In this document: positions 27,301 to 35,960 of the stretch, one piece after another
Layout of the letters: each line of letters begins with the position of its first letter
How positions within the stretch are numbered: position 1 is the first letter of the stretch
NCBI RefSeq assembly: GCF_002140975.2
Contig: NZ_CP147247.1
Location: 1,984,001-2,048,000 of the forward strand
DNA from: Enterococcus sp. 9E7_DIV0242
GTDB lineage: Bacteria > Bacillota > Bacilli > Lactobacillales > Enterococcaceae
Reading direction: 5' to 3'
DNA length: 64,000 nt
Program-made: the position numbers and the translations under genes
The notes under the pieces: model-generated
The model's input: the letters and a program-made list of their open reading frames with translations, nothing else
The model's database searches: none
What the model was told of the DNA's origin: nothing

Positions 27301-27919
27301 TACTATGATCCTCTTCATCATAATAGGCTCCATATCCCTTTTTATAGGTGATAAAGTCACCAATGTTTTTTTCTAACTTCAAATCTTGGAGGTTAAAGCC
27401 TTTTTTTACGATTGTTGATAAATCAGTCCCGACCTTGTCTAGTATCCGTACAACTTTACCGGATACACTAAACTCGACCCCCGTACTGTTGACGATATCA
27501 TTAAAAAGAGTGAGTCGATTTTTTAAACCGAAACTTTCCTTTTCAAAAGCAGAAACAAAAGTTTCTAATCTATACAAATACCCCGAATCCTTGAAAATAA
27601 ATTCAAGATAAGTCAGCATTGTATGAGAACCATTCAACTCTTCATGAACAACACTTTTTGAAAAGTCATAAAAAAACTCATGTACTGCATCGAATTCTAT
27701 TTCCAGTGCATTTCCTAAATCAATCGGTAAAGCATAGGTTATATAGTAAAACTCATTATTGAACTTAAGCTTCCATCCTCGATCAATTCCTGTTACTTCA
27801 GAATTGTCAGAAGGATAAATTGTACCGCTCAATGACTTTTCTCCATTAACTGCTTTAGTTTCTTTTACTTTAGCAAGTGCAGAGACTATATTCCCTTTTT
27901 CGTTAATAAAATTAAGCAT
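24392..27919 (-). CDS. Tail-tip protein: tail-associated lysin/receptor-binding (Tal/Gp58-like)
   Basis: 1175 residues. The N-terminal ~340 match the prophage tail endopeptidase base that closes the tail tube. About 340-600 is heptad-rich coiled coil (ATDQAKKLANEAAEEAQLAT). A jelly-roll carbohydrate-binding module occupies roughly 600-760 (starting NRNLLFNSTWNLGDGGW). The C-terminus has fibre-like repeats (ATITDAKIGSVSANKMTTGT) and ends in a beta-rich head. It probably binds the host surface polymer and is the only large host-range candidate in the prophage. The start has GGGAGGAGAGACTG. Confidence 0.85.
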   Translation of the reverse strand: MLNFINEKGNIVSALAKVKETKAVNGEKSLSGTIYPSDNSEVTGIDRGWKLKFNNEFYYITYALPIDLGNALEIEFDAVHEFFYDFSKSVVHEELNGSHTMLTYLEFIFKDSGYLYRLETFVSAFEKESFGLKNRLTLFNDIVNSTGVEFSVSGKVVRILDKVGTDLSTIVKKGFNLQDLKLEKNIGDFITYKKGYGAYYDEEDHSKGRLTVQYASPLVAVYGTLEGDPVIDERYTVSANLLSRITEDVENSYSISVQLDMEDLTLAGYEYEQPQEGDYIMAINKDLEFEKKIRIVSFSSEYDIDENLISHRVTCNSIGVIDRIDASESSIKKDIAESLQIAKDAKDTANTAAVSANGKNTIFYGPDEPKTSRVGDVWFQTVGEETVMKTWNGAEWVPVVDTKENKELKEATDQAKKLANEAAEEAQLATEKANDAIAEADNSKELAQQAKTDASNAASEALKAKADAASALSEITGVKTELSTEVKRIDGELSAKVSQTDYNALKGTVTSQGTAITANTTAISLKANKTDVDTLKDRVSKTESSLTLQSGQITALTTKTDGHTTQISSLQQTAAGLVSSVSQVESDIKNVSNRNLLFNSTWNLGDGGWLGFASGRYVKSPEEDKASSSLLYCGATTAGTSQMRSEPIYVEKGDIYTLAFDVKTNMWDAARNAVLFGVRIFPEKDTANSSANALQNVHLYTKSYFKATEVNVWKRLSHTFTVAESGYLRVLPYNGNTNTSAVHHYREVSLIKGSVAVSDWTAAAEDSATVTQISTIEQTINSIQLTVENKAEKSQITQLSDQINLRVSKNDVVNQINVSNESILIAGNKIQITGQTYIENSVIKTAMIANATITDAKIGSVSANKMTTGTLDASNVNVINLNASNITTGTLTGPNLSMNLITGEVLFRKGIIQNSTGKINIDLNNNLMFYKGSNFSTLFGEYGLIIYDGEPTTSFISKTDPKLKLGFGMFGYYPTGGQMPEIIGNNGVRVGSYKQTAVGGGTTSTFAGGMTVSAEGATVVSSASGQSLQLGYTSSAATVMGSAITLYTLNGTITARGNFSVTGTKNAIHEIEPNHWIATPAYETAESYLGDIGTATTEENIVKISIENLFGKVVNTDIEYHVFLSSYSDGGIVWVEDREKDFFIVKSNKPVVSFAWEIKAKRKGYENDRLEVVQL

Positions 27920-27932
27920 CAGTCTCTCCTCC

Positions 27933-28778
27933 CTACTTGTAGAATTCTGTGAAGTTGATCAATTGAACAGTGCCTATAAAAGTAGTAGAAAAAGCATTTC
28001 GATTTTCTTCTGAAGGTAGAAGTTCAAAATGCTCATAGTTAGTATGATTATTGACGTTCACACCATTTAAAGTATTTTCCACACCTTTCAATAGAAGAAT
28101 GTCTCCTTCTTTTATTTTTGCACTCGCAGTATACAGAAATGTTCGATCACCAATCTTTACAGTAAAAGATCCTGTTTGTTCTTGATTCGAAGTTAATTTT
28201 AAATACCATGGGTACTCCAACTGACTGCACATAGCGGAACCTTTGTACTCAATAAAATTCTTAGTGATTACCTTATCGACTGGCACTGTTTGTCCAAAGG
28301 GCATTTCTGCTGTAGTAAATGACACGTTAAAATTGAAAAGTAGCCCTGCTGTACTTTTACCCAGAAATGAATAGTTGATAGACCCATTTATAGTTACTTT
28401 ATACCTATATTTATACGGTATATGAGGAATATCAAATAAATCAAAATCAGACAGTTTTTCTCCTGGCCGTTCAAACTCATAAAGAAAGTTTTCCTCTGGA
28501 TACATCTTCGTTATATAGAACGGCTCTACATCCGAAAGTAGCGCATTGATTACATCTTTTGTTTCTTCGAAATGGTAATTTGATTGGGTAAGCAATCTAC
28601 CAGAAACCTTGATTGTTTTTTCAGTAAATCTAGCTCCCGCGTAAACACTGCCGTTTCGTCCTGTTACAGTTCTTTTGTTTAATTCAATCGTTGGTGATGT
28701 GTCTTGAAAATCAAGTACAAGCAATCCTAAAGAGGAAAGCTTCGTACTTGATTCTCCTTTTTCAATTAATACATCCAC
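27933..28778 (-). CDS. Distal tail protein (Dit)
   Basis: 281 residues, phage tail family (Sipho_tail). The N-terminal belt domain has VTGRNGSVYAGARFTEKTIKV, then GRL..SNYHF and FYITKMYPEENFLYEF; the C-terminal galectin-like part carries GDRTFLYTASAKIKEGD. A hexamer links tail tube and tip. It sits between tape measure and Tal, the fixed order in Gram-positive siphoviruses. Confidence 0.9.
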   Translation of the reverse strand: MDVLIEKGESSTKLSSLGLLVLDFQDTSPTIELNKRTVTGRNGSVYAGARFTEKTIKVSGRLLTQSNYHFEETKDVINALLSDVEPFYITKMYPEENFLYEFERPGEKLSDFDLFDIPHIPYKYRYKVTINGSINYSFLGKSTAGLLFNFNVSFTTAEMPFGQTVPVDKVITKNFIEYKGSAMCSQLEYPWYLKLTSNQEQTGSFTVKIGDRTFLYTASAKIKEGDILLLKGVENTLNGVNVNNHTNYEHFELLPSEENRNAFSTTFIGTVQLINFTEFYK

Positions 28779-28790
28779 TTTGCTTTCCTC

Positions 28791-31700
28791 CTATGGATTC
28801 AGAAACTCATTTTTCAATTTTTTTCTAGCATCCTTTTGCTTGACGATCGTGTAAATCTTATCTCCTATCAACTCGTTGTGCACTTCGATTTTCGACTCAC
28901 TTAATTCAACATTTTTAACATCATCATCTATTGAATCTAATAATGAAGTTTTCACATAGGAATTAAGATTAGTATCAGCTGTCATTTTTGCATTTGCCTC
29001 ATAGTCTTGCTCTTTGATGGCATTCGCTAAAGTTTGAGCTTGATTAATTACTGCTTTCTGCTGTGACGCCAGACCGTCTACAAAACCCTCCCCCGTATAA
29101 GAACCAATGGCCCTTGTTACTCTCGAAGGTGAGTGAATATCTAAAGCGGCTCGCATAGTATTAGCTACGTTTTGAGCGATAGCATTTGCAGTAGAATAAA
29201 TTGCACCGGCGGAAGCTGCTAACCCGTTTGCAAGTCCGTACCCAGCGTTTGCCCCGATTGCATTCAACTGAGAGCTCAACTGTCCAAATATACTTCCAAT
29301 AGTCGAAACACTACTTTGAGAAATGCCGATAGTTTGATTAAACCCACTTTGAAAAGAACTACTAACATTACTCATACCAGTGCTGGCTGACTGCGCCATC
29401 TTTCCAGTAGTATTACTTGTATCGTTAGCAAGTGTGGTTAAACTAGCATTTGAGTTCGTAGTAATGTTTGTCATAGCTGTGTCTACGCCAGTGCTCAACA
29501 GTTCGAAGTTTTCCACTCCTGATGTAGCTGCCGTGCTACTGGCTTGCGTGATGTCACTTGAAAGATTTTCAATCTCAGAAGCACCTTGTGAACCAGTAGT
29601 TTGTAGTGCAGATAGCGTATTAGCTTTCAAGCTTTCGAAATCCATCGATCCAAGTTGGCTTGCTGAGTTTGTCGCGCTCGTTACACCATTTTGAAGATCA
29701 AGAGCATATCCTTGGCTCAGATTAGCCATGTTCGACATTGCTCCATTTACATTCGTGGACATATTAGTCGAGGCCGTTGAGGCAGATGCGCTCATTGTTC
29801 CAAAACTAGAAGAAGTGCTTGCTACTAATTCATCTGTTTTCGTTTGCATCCGGTTTGCGGCTTCTTCATAGCTGGATGCCGTTTGATTACCTGCTTCAGT
29901 TGACTTTCCAGATATCCAATCCCACACAGATGCAAATCCGCTCTTAATTCCATCCCAAGCGCCTTGAAGGACATTCGGAATAGCCTCAAGAATACCACTC
30001 GCTAAAGATTTAATAATCTCCCAACCAGCAGCTAATATTTCGGGTAACATTTGAACAATTGATGTTACTAGCATAATCATGATTTGAAACCCTGCACTGA
30101 TTAATTGAGGTAAATTCTCCACAATCCCTTGGATTAACGCCTGGATGATTTGTACAGTTGCTTCTAAAATCATAGGAAGGTTCTGTACAATGAATTCACA
30201 CAAGCTTGTGACAATTTGAATCGCGCCATCTAAAAGCATAGGGATGTTAGACATCAAGCCCTGAATAATCATTAGAATGGCTTCAAGTGCCACTGGTAAT
30301 AGTTGTGGCAATAACTGAGTAATTCCATTGATTAGACTCATTAAAATCTGAATACCAGTTTCGATGATTTGAGGCAAATTACCAATAACATTAGTTACAA
30401 ATGTATCTAGAATTTGCTGTACTGAAGTTACGATCTGAGGAATATTATCAATTATCCCATTTACTAGGTTAAGTAATAATTCCATCCCAATCATAACCAA
30501 TTGAGGTAAAGCAGATACTAATGAATTGACTAATGTGGCAATAACTAATAGTGCTGATTGAATCAACGAAGGTAAGTTTGAGCCAACTCCTTGAACGAGC
30601 GAAGCAATAATATTTACCCCACCTTGTACGATTGTTGGCAGATTCGCTGCAATCGCAGTTGCAATTGAACTTATCAACTGTGTACCCGAAGCAATCAATT
30701 CTGGAAGTTTGCTGACAATTCCTTGAACAAGAGTAGAAACGATTTTCGGCCCTTCTGTTGTCACTGTAGTTAACAGCTGATTGATTTGTTCACCAAACTG
30801 TTGATTGATGAGCCCAAGACCCGCTATCACTAAACCAAGAATTGCTGCTGGTCCTATAGCCGCCAAAGCGACTTGTACAATTGTTCCCATTGCGGTAGTC
30901 ATATTACCCAGTGCCGACATTCCAACGCCAGATGCAGCAGCTAATCCTGTCCCGATTTTAGGAAAAAGACCGATCAATCCGGTTACTTTTGCACCTACAC
31001 CAGCAGCAATAGGACCCAGCCCGCCAAATATACCAAGAAATGTAGCAAAACCTCCTGTAACAGCTGTTATTGCACCCAAGATAGCCGGCATTTTCATCAA
31101 ACCTAGAATAATGGTTAATTTAGGAATAACATCCTCAACAGCTTTCTTGATCGCACCGATTGATCCTGCTGTCAGTTCAGCCCCTGTTGCTAAATGATCA
31201 AGAACATTATTAATTATTGAGAAAGTATCTTTTACACTCTTACCAATATCATCAAAATTAAGTTCTTTTCGAAAACCCTCAGACATTTTTGCAATTAAAT
31301 TCATGATATTCGGAATTACTGTAGCAACTTCGCCATATAAAAAATTTACAGCATCTTTTGCTTTATCTATTGTTTCAACAATTGTAGGCATCTTATTGGC
31401 TTTTGCTGCTTCATCTATTGCACCAATAATGTTTGCTGTACCTTTGACGAATGCTGAACCTAGATTTTTCCATGAAGTCCTAATTCCAGCCGAATTAATC
31501 CGAGCCATTTCAGCAAATCCACCAACGCCATCATTCAGCTCAATTAATTTATCTTGGAATTGGCTAAATGTAATATGACCTTCCTGTAAAGCAGAATAGA
31601 AATCCCTCTGAGCGGATTCACCAGTATAACCAAACGCTTCAGCAGTTTTCTGCAAAGCAAGCGGCATTGTCTCTTGTAGAGTTTTCCAAGATTGCATATC

Positions 31701-32723
31701 TACCTTACCTGTTGAAAGCATTTGAACATATTGTTCTAAACCTCGACTTGCGTCTTCTGTACTTGATCCAGATGCTAGAAACGCATTGTTTAATGCTAAC
31801 GCCGCATCTGTCGATTTATCAAGGTTTTTAGTAATTGCCGTCATCCGCTGAACATTCTTCGTTACATCATCTAATCGTGTTGGTAATCCATCGATGCCGT
31901 CTTTCAGCTTGTTTGTGGAAGCTGCTACTTGTTCTGTACTAAATCCGAGTTGCTCCATCATACGAGGAAAATTATTCAATGTATCATATCTGGAAATCGC
32001 GCCATCTAATGAGCTTGTGACCATATTGATTGCTTTGCTAGCAACCGCCATTAATCCCATTGCTGATACGATACTCATGACACCAGACTGTAATTTTGAT
32101 GTACCTTGCGTAGCTGAAGAAAACTTTTGACTAATACTGTTCAGCGCATTAGTAGCTTTATTCCCCATAGAACTAAAAGAATTTCCTAGGCCATTTAATA
32201 TAGCCTTACTGACATTCCCAGATACTTTAGAAATATTGTTAAATGCTTTTGTGATTCCAGACACTGTTGTTGTAGCTGCATTGGTCACTGCTGAAAATGC
32301 TGTTCTGATTGGTGCTGGGATTCTTGCTGCTACACTTTGCATCACTCCTGAGATTCTTTGAAAAGAACTCGTTACTCCTGAAACTGCACTAGTCGCCATA
32401 CTTCCTACACGTGAAAAAGCCGACTGAAACGGTTCGGGAATTCGTTGACCGATGCCTGCAATTACACGTTGAATCATTCCGCCAGCTCTAGTGAATGGCG
32501 CAGTCATTGACTCAGGCAGTAAACTTAGAATACTTGGAATTGAAGAACGCAACTCGCTCATAATACTATTTACTCGCGAAGTCATTCCTTGCGTTCTATC
32601 TGTCGCGATCTGCTGCACTCTAGTCATAGCAGCTTGTGTCTCACTCACTACATCCGCCATAGCTCTCGTGTATGCTGACATGTCAGCACCGATTACAGCA
32701 TTAATTGCTCCTGATAAGCTCAT
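28791..32723 (-). CDS. Tape measure protein
   Basis: 1310 residues, the largest phage product, which sets tail length and helps DNA entry. The N-terminus (MSLSGAINAVIGADMSAYTR) is amphipathic, and the tape-measure core around 240-420 contains AISRYDTLNNFPRMMEQLGF and LPLALQKTAEAFGYTGESAQ. About 500-930 is very hydrophobic, with a roughly 35-40-residue period of IxxLVQGI / LPxLIxxGxQI units. The C-terminus has Ser/Thr/Asn-rich repeats and HSPSRVTRAIGSYTGEGF. The ribosome site is AGGAGGTAAGGC. Confidence 0.93.
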   Translation of the reverse strand: MSLSGAINAVIGADMSAYTRAMADVVSETQAAMTRVQQIATDRTQGMTSRVNSIMSELRSSIPSILSLLPESMTAPFTRAGGMIQRVIAGIGQRIPEPFQSAFSRVGSMATSAVSGVTSSFQRISGVMQSVAARIPAPIRTAFSAVTNAATTTVSGITKAFNNISKVSGNVSKAILNGLGNSFSSMGNKATNALNSISQKFSSATQGTSKLQSGVMSIVSAMGLMAVASKAINMVTSSLDGAISRYDTLNNFPRMMEQLGFSTEQVAASTNKLKDGIDGLPTRLDDVTKNVQRMTAITKNLDKSTDAALALNNAFLASGSSTEDASRGLEQYVQMLSTGKVDMQSWKTLQETMPLALQKTAEAFGYTGESAQRDFYSALQEGHITFSQFQDKLIELNDGVGGFAEMARINSAGIRTSWKNLGSAFVKGTANIIGAIDEAAKANKMPTIVETIDKAKDAVNFLYGEVATVIPNIMNLIAKMSEGFRKELNFDDIGKSVKDTFSIINNVLDHLATGAELTAGSIGAIKKAVEDVIPKLTIILGLMKMPAILGAITAVTGGFATFLGIFGGLGPIAAGVGAKVTGLIGLFPKIGTGLAAASGVGMSALGNMTTAMGTIVQVALAAIGPAAILGLVIAGLGLINQQFGEQINQLLTTVTTEGPKIVSTLVQGIVSKLPELIASGTQLISSIATAIAANLPTIVQGGVNIIASLVQGVGSNLPSLIQSALLVIATLVNSLVSALPQLVMIGMELLLNLVNGIIDNIPQIVTSVQQILDTFVTNVIGNLPQIIETGIQILMSLINGITQLLPQLLPVALEAILMIIQGLMSNIPMLLDGAIQIVTSLCEFIVQNLPMILEATVQIIQALIQGIVENLPQLISAGFQIMIMLVTSIVQMLPEILAAGWEIIKSLASGILEAIPNVLQGAWDGIKSGFASVWDWISGKSTEAGNQTASSYEEAANRMQTKTDELVASTSSSFGTMSASASTASTNMSTNVNGAMSNMANLSQGYALDLQNGVTSATNSASQLGSMDFESLKANTLSALQTTGSQGASEIENLSSDITQASSTAATSGVENFELLSTGVDTAMTNITTNSNASLTTLANDTSNTTGKMAQSASTGMSNVSSSFQSGFNQTIGISQSSVSTIGSIFGQLSSQLNAIGANAGYGLANGLAASAGAIYSTANAIAQNVANTMRAALDIHSPSRVTRAIGSYTGEGFVDGLASQQKAVINQAQTLANAIKEQDYEANAKMTADTNLNSYVKTSLLDSIDDDVKNVELSESKIEVHNELIGDKIYTIVKQKDARKKLKNEFLNP

Positions 32724-32726
32724 GCC

Positions 32727-32993
32727 TTACCTCCTTTTCTTGAAATACTCTAATGATTCTCGAATCCGATCAACTCGTTCTCGATCATAGGCCTTCTCCT
32801 TAATGTTTCGAAATGCCTTTTTGATTCTATTTTCTTCCTTGTCTTTCTTAAAAACTTTAGAAACTTTTGGCTTTTTAGCATTCATGACATACCTAAGATT
32901 AAATGCCAGTTCTACTAATTTTTCTCGATCATCAACTGATTTAAGCGATAAGCCTTCCAAAATTGCTTCGAGTTCCCACAAATAACAGTTCAT
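32727..32993 (-). CDS. Tail assembly chaperone, second frame (gpT-like)
   Basis: 88 residues from the ATG at 32993, but no ribosome binding site lies before it. The same frame is open upstream through LTDIDKIMNCYLWELEAILE and across the end of the 33035-33505 gene in the -1 register. In most siphoviruses this frame is made only as a frameshift fusion (G-T) that holds the tape measure protein. The C-terminus is basic (KKAFRNIKEKAYDRERVDR). It lies four bases before the tape measure gene. Confidence 0.8.
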   Translation of the reverse strand: MNCYLWELEAILEGLSLKSVDDREKLVELAFNLRYVMNAKKPKVSKVFKKDKEENRIKKAFRNIKEKAYDRERVDRIRESLEYFKKRR

Positions 32994-33034
32994 AATCTTA
33001 TCAATATCAGTTAAACCATATCGTGTACAGTCTA

Positions 33035-33505
33035 CTATGAGAGCTCTTTCTTCATTTTCTCGATCAGTTCCTTGACTGCTTCTGCTTGAGTCTTGCTCTC
33101 TGCGTCTTCTTTCTTGCTCAAGACTTCGGCCGCTTTTTCCATTTGTTCGATGTACTTCAATATTTTTTTCTTGAAAAAACCGGACACAAGCATCTCCTGC
33201 TTCATTTCTTCAAAAAGCATGTCATATCCTGCAGCCTCGTCACCAACACCATGCTCATCAGAATAATTCTCGATAGCCTCGAAGATATCATTCTCTGAGT
33301 ATTTGTCTTTTGCTGCCAGTTTGATAATATCAATAACTGCTTCATCATCTTGCTCTAGCATTTTACTGAAAAGGATCCCTGCACCATTATTCATAGAATT
33401 GCCTTTTTCATCTTTCGTACCCAGTTTTTTGTTGGCTCTAAAAAATAGAGAATAATTAAACTTTATTTCTAGTGGTTTGCTTTTAATATTGATTGAAAAT
33501 GTCAT
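33035..33505 (-). CDS. Tail assembly chaperone (gpG-like)
   Basis: 156 residues. It begins MTFSINIKSKPLEIKFNYSL with FFRANKKLG, a pattern of phage tail assembly chaperones, and ends in a helical Lys/Glu-rich tail. It lies between the tail tube region and the tape measure gene. Its last codons are compatible with a -1 frameshift into the following frame. The ribosome site is TAGGAGGAAAAC. Confidence 0.85.
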   Translation of the reverse strand: MTFSINIKSKPLEIKFNYSLFFRANKKLGTKDEKGNSMNNGAGILFSKMLEQDDEAVIDIIKLAAKDKYSENDIFEAIENYSDEHGVGDEAAGYDMLFEEMKQEMLVSGFFKKKILKYIEQMEKAAEVLSKKEDAESKTQAEAVKELIEKMKKELS

Positions 33506-33544
33506 TCTGTTTTCCTCCTAAAAAATAAAGAAGACTAGCAGCTG

Positions 33545-35062
33545 CTAATCTTCTTCTACTAGTATTGTTATTTTTGCACTTATATAATCAATTGATAAGT
33601 TACTCGGAATCGTTTCATTAGATCCATTTGTTCTAACATTTAATATTACATAGCCATTATCCAATAGATATGTTTTAATATCTATTTCCCTACTAACAGT
33701 ATTTATTACATCACTAGTATGAGCGTAACCACCTTGCCAAGCCTTTGAATCCCACCACGCTAAAATGTACCTTACACCGGCAGCTCCTGAGCCAAAACCA
33801 CTTGAGGAAACTTCTAATTTCTTTGCTTGTTCTCTCAAAACGATTGTTTTTTCAGATAACGTTGTTGCCCCACGATCAATAAAATAGTTACGATCATATC
33901 TATCTATAGACTCAACAATATTAAGAAATGCAACTGCCTGCGTTGTTCTGCTAGCTGTAGTTGTTTGTAAATTTTCTGTTATGCCGTCAAGTTTATAAAT
34001 AGAATTGTATCCACTTTGAGTAAATTCATCTGATTCTATATCAGGTGGAGGTACCCATGACGAAACGATCCAACTTGCTTTATTTGGATTTTCTTCTACA
34101 CTTCCAACTATCTTGTCTTTAAAATCGGCCGTGATCGTCACTTCTTTATACGTGATCTCTTTTGTCGTGAACGTTACTTCGTCACTCTCTCCGATTTTGT
34201 TCACAACTTTTACAGTATACTCTGTGTTGCTATCCAATCCAGTAAACATGTAGCCAGAAGAAACATTTTCTATTTTTTCATAAACGTTTAGTTCTAACTC
34301 AAATTTTACATAATCAACGTTTAAAGCGCTCGGCGTTGTACTGTCTGCCGCTGGAGCGTATGCTAAAATACTGAAAATTCCATCTGCGTCTATTCTTGCG
34401 ACAAAGGCAGCGTTCGTGTAACTTCTCTTAACTTCTGCTACTGCTTGTGAATTAGTTATCTGTGAAGCTGTTGTATTTTCCCAGACATTCGTTAGCGTGT
34501 ACAATACTGCTGTTGTTAGCTTGTTCTCTGCAGCTCCTGAGCCAAAACCGTTCAGACTGTACTTAGCAGACATGACCTCATTTTTCACAATAGCTACTTT
34601 CTCAGCAACAGTTGTTGCACCTTCATCAGAAAAATAGTTGCTGTCGTAGCGTTCAATCATTTCTATGACATTGAAATAGTGAACAAACTGCAGTTGATTG
34701 TCAGCTATAGAGTTTGTTAAAGAACATATCTTTCCGTCTCCAAGTTCCTTTATACCATCATATCTTGTCTGAATAAATTCATACAAACTTGGAGAATCTG
34801 GAAGAAGTAAATTTTTAGATCCTATCATTTTTACAATATGCGGATTCTCCACAACACTTCCAGCAACCTTGTCTTTAAAGTCTGTTGCAAGCTTGACTTT
34901 TCTCTTTACTATTACATCCCCTTTGCTACCTGACCATTTCAGAATAGCGCTGTTTTTAGTAATATCTGAAACGGTCAAGTCTTGGGGTTTAACTGGGTGT
35001 AGATGGTTCAGTTTGAATACTGTCATAGTCCCCTGTTGTTTCACCAGGCCGTTGGTAATCAT
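33545..35062 (-). CDS. Frameshift extension of the major tail protein (FnIII plus two repeated domains)
   Basis: This open frame holds up to 505 codons but has no ribosome site at its apparent start. It overlaps the end of the major tail gene in the +1 register, so it is best read as a C-terminal extension from about residue 24 (VKPQDLTVSDITKNSAILKW). Two copies of a ~200-residue domain are seen. Each starts near DFKDKxxGSVxENP and contains RYDxNYFxDxGATTxxEK and GFGSGAA. The second follows a FnIII half ending NTEYTVKVVNKIGESDEV; the first appears inserted inside that FnIII domain. These would decorate the tail tube surface. Confidence 0.75.
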   Translation of the reverse strand: MITNGLVKQQGTMTVFKLNHLHPVKPQDLTVSDITKNSAILKWSGSKGDVIVKRKVKLATDFKDKVAGSVVENPHIVKMIGSKNLLLPDSPSLYEFIQTRYDGIKELGDGKICSLTNSIADNQLQFVHYFNVIEMIERYDSNYFSDEGATTVAEKVAIVKNEVMSAKYSLNGFGSGAAENKLTTAVLYTLTNVWENTTASQITNSQAVAEVKRSYTNAAFVARIDADGIFSILAYAPAADSTTPSALNVDYVKFELELNVYEKIENVSSGYMFTGLDSNTEYTVKVVNKIGESDEVTFTTKEITYKEVTITADFKDKIVGSVEENPNKASWIVSSWVPPPDIESDEFTQSGYNSIYKLDGITENLQTTTASRTTQAVAFLNIVESIDRYDRNYFIDRGATTLSEKTIVLREQAKKLEVSSSGFGSGAAGVRYILAWWDSKAWQGGYAHTSDVINTVSREIDIKTYLLDNGYVILNVRTNGSNETIPSNLSIDYISAKITILVEED

Positions 35063-35579
35063 ACATGTTCGAAATCATATCAATGTCTTCGTCAGACAGA
35101 GGAAATGTACCTTCTCTGAGAGTCCCAACAATGTTGAGTGTGTAGCTGGCTTCTACAAAATCATCACCATCACTAAGCTCTAGTTCATCGACAAGCCCAT
35201 AACCAAACTCTGCTGGATATGCCTTATGATCCCCTTCAACTTCCGCTTGACTTTCATCCACCTCAACGCGCCAAACCTTAACAGATTTTCCTTCTGTTTT
35301 AGATTTTTTGATAATATCAATCGATTCATCGCCAGGTACAAAATATTGTGTTAAATCAATATTTTGTTCATCTGTGGATTTCTGAATGATTCTTCCCATC
35401 TTTGTTTGTTCGTCAATTACATCGCCACCATATGTTGTTGTCCCCTCTGTTTGAAACGCAGGTAAAACAGCTGGGCTATTGATTGGTGCATCTACTGATT
35501 GCAAAAAATACCAAACTCTTTTGGCATTTAATGGTTTTCCGGTAGGTTTTGTAATCCCGTTATTAATTACATCTGCCAT
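34989..35579 (-). CDS. Major tail protein (TP901-1 family)
   Basis: 196 residues forming the tail tube. It opens MADVINNGITKPTGKPLNAK, then WYFLQSVDAPINSPAVLPAF and GTTTYGGDVIDEQTKMGRI; the end TEPSTPS is the probable +1 shift point. The ribosome site is TAGGAGGAAAAAAC. If the ribosome slips at the CCC codon, a product of about 677 residues is made as well. It lies downstream of the head-tail connector genes. Confidence 0.88.
   Translation of the reverse strand: MADVINNGITKPTGKPLNAKRVWYFLQSVDAPINSPAVLPAFQTEGTTTYGGDVIDEQTKMGRIIQKSTDEQNIDLTQYFVPGDESIDIIKKSKTEGKSVKVWRVEVDESQAEVEGDHKAYPAEFGYGLVDELELSDGDDFVEASYTLNIVGTLREGTFPLSDEDIDMISNMYDYQRPGETTGDYDSIQTEPSTPS
34992..34998 (-). other. Probable +1 translational frameshift site
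   Basis: The zero frame reads ACA CCC AGT TAA. A +1 slip of the proline tRNA from CCC to CCA skips one base and gives ACA CCC (A) GTT AAA CCC, joining EPSTP to VKPQDLTVSD. Listeria phage PSA is a known case of +1 shifting in structural genes. The site is inferred, not proven. Confidence 0.6.
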
Positions 35580-35590
35580 GTTTTTTCCTC

Positions 35591-35950
35591 CTAAATTACA
35601 TAATTTTTTAATTGAATAACTATGTGATAGACTTCTCTTCCAATCGAGTCATCTATCAATATTTCGCTGGTTACGGATTGCGGACGACCTAGGCAGGCCT
35701 TTACCTTGTAAAGCAAATCCTCTATACCTGTTCGGCCAGTCATCGGATGATAAACATCTATCTGAACATCTGTTAGTACAACAGCAGCACCGATTTTTGC
35801 GCTTTGACTATCATCATCACTATGACCACCAATAACGATAAAAGGCTCTGGATACGATTCGTCCGGCAATTTATATAGAATTGGAATCTCTAATTTTTTA
35901 AGCCCTGTTTCTAAGCTCTTTAAATATTCCGTCATTGGAGAATATTTCAT
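35591..35950 (-). CDS. Tail terminator/completion protein
   Basis: 119 residues beginning MKYSPMTEYLKSLETGLKKL, with FIVIGGHSDDDSQSAKIGAA and VQIDVYHPMTGRTGIEDLL. Its size, fold pattern and place directly before the major tail gene match the DUF3168/gp17-type tail completion proteins that cap the tube. Confidence 0.75.
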   Translation of the reverse strand: MKYSPMTEYLKSLETGLKKLEIPILYKLPDESYPEPFIVIGGHSDDDSQSAKIGAAVVLTDVQIDVYHPMTGRTGIEDLLYKVKACLGRPQSVTSEILIDDSIGREVYHIVIQLKNYVI

Positions 35951-35960
35951 ATGATGTCTA

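Noticed and set aside
33545..35062. The FnIII/repeat protein as an independent gene starting at 35062
   Set aside because: No ribosome site at that start, and its first 24 codons lie inside the tail gene; a +1 frameshift extension is more likely.
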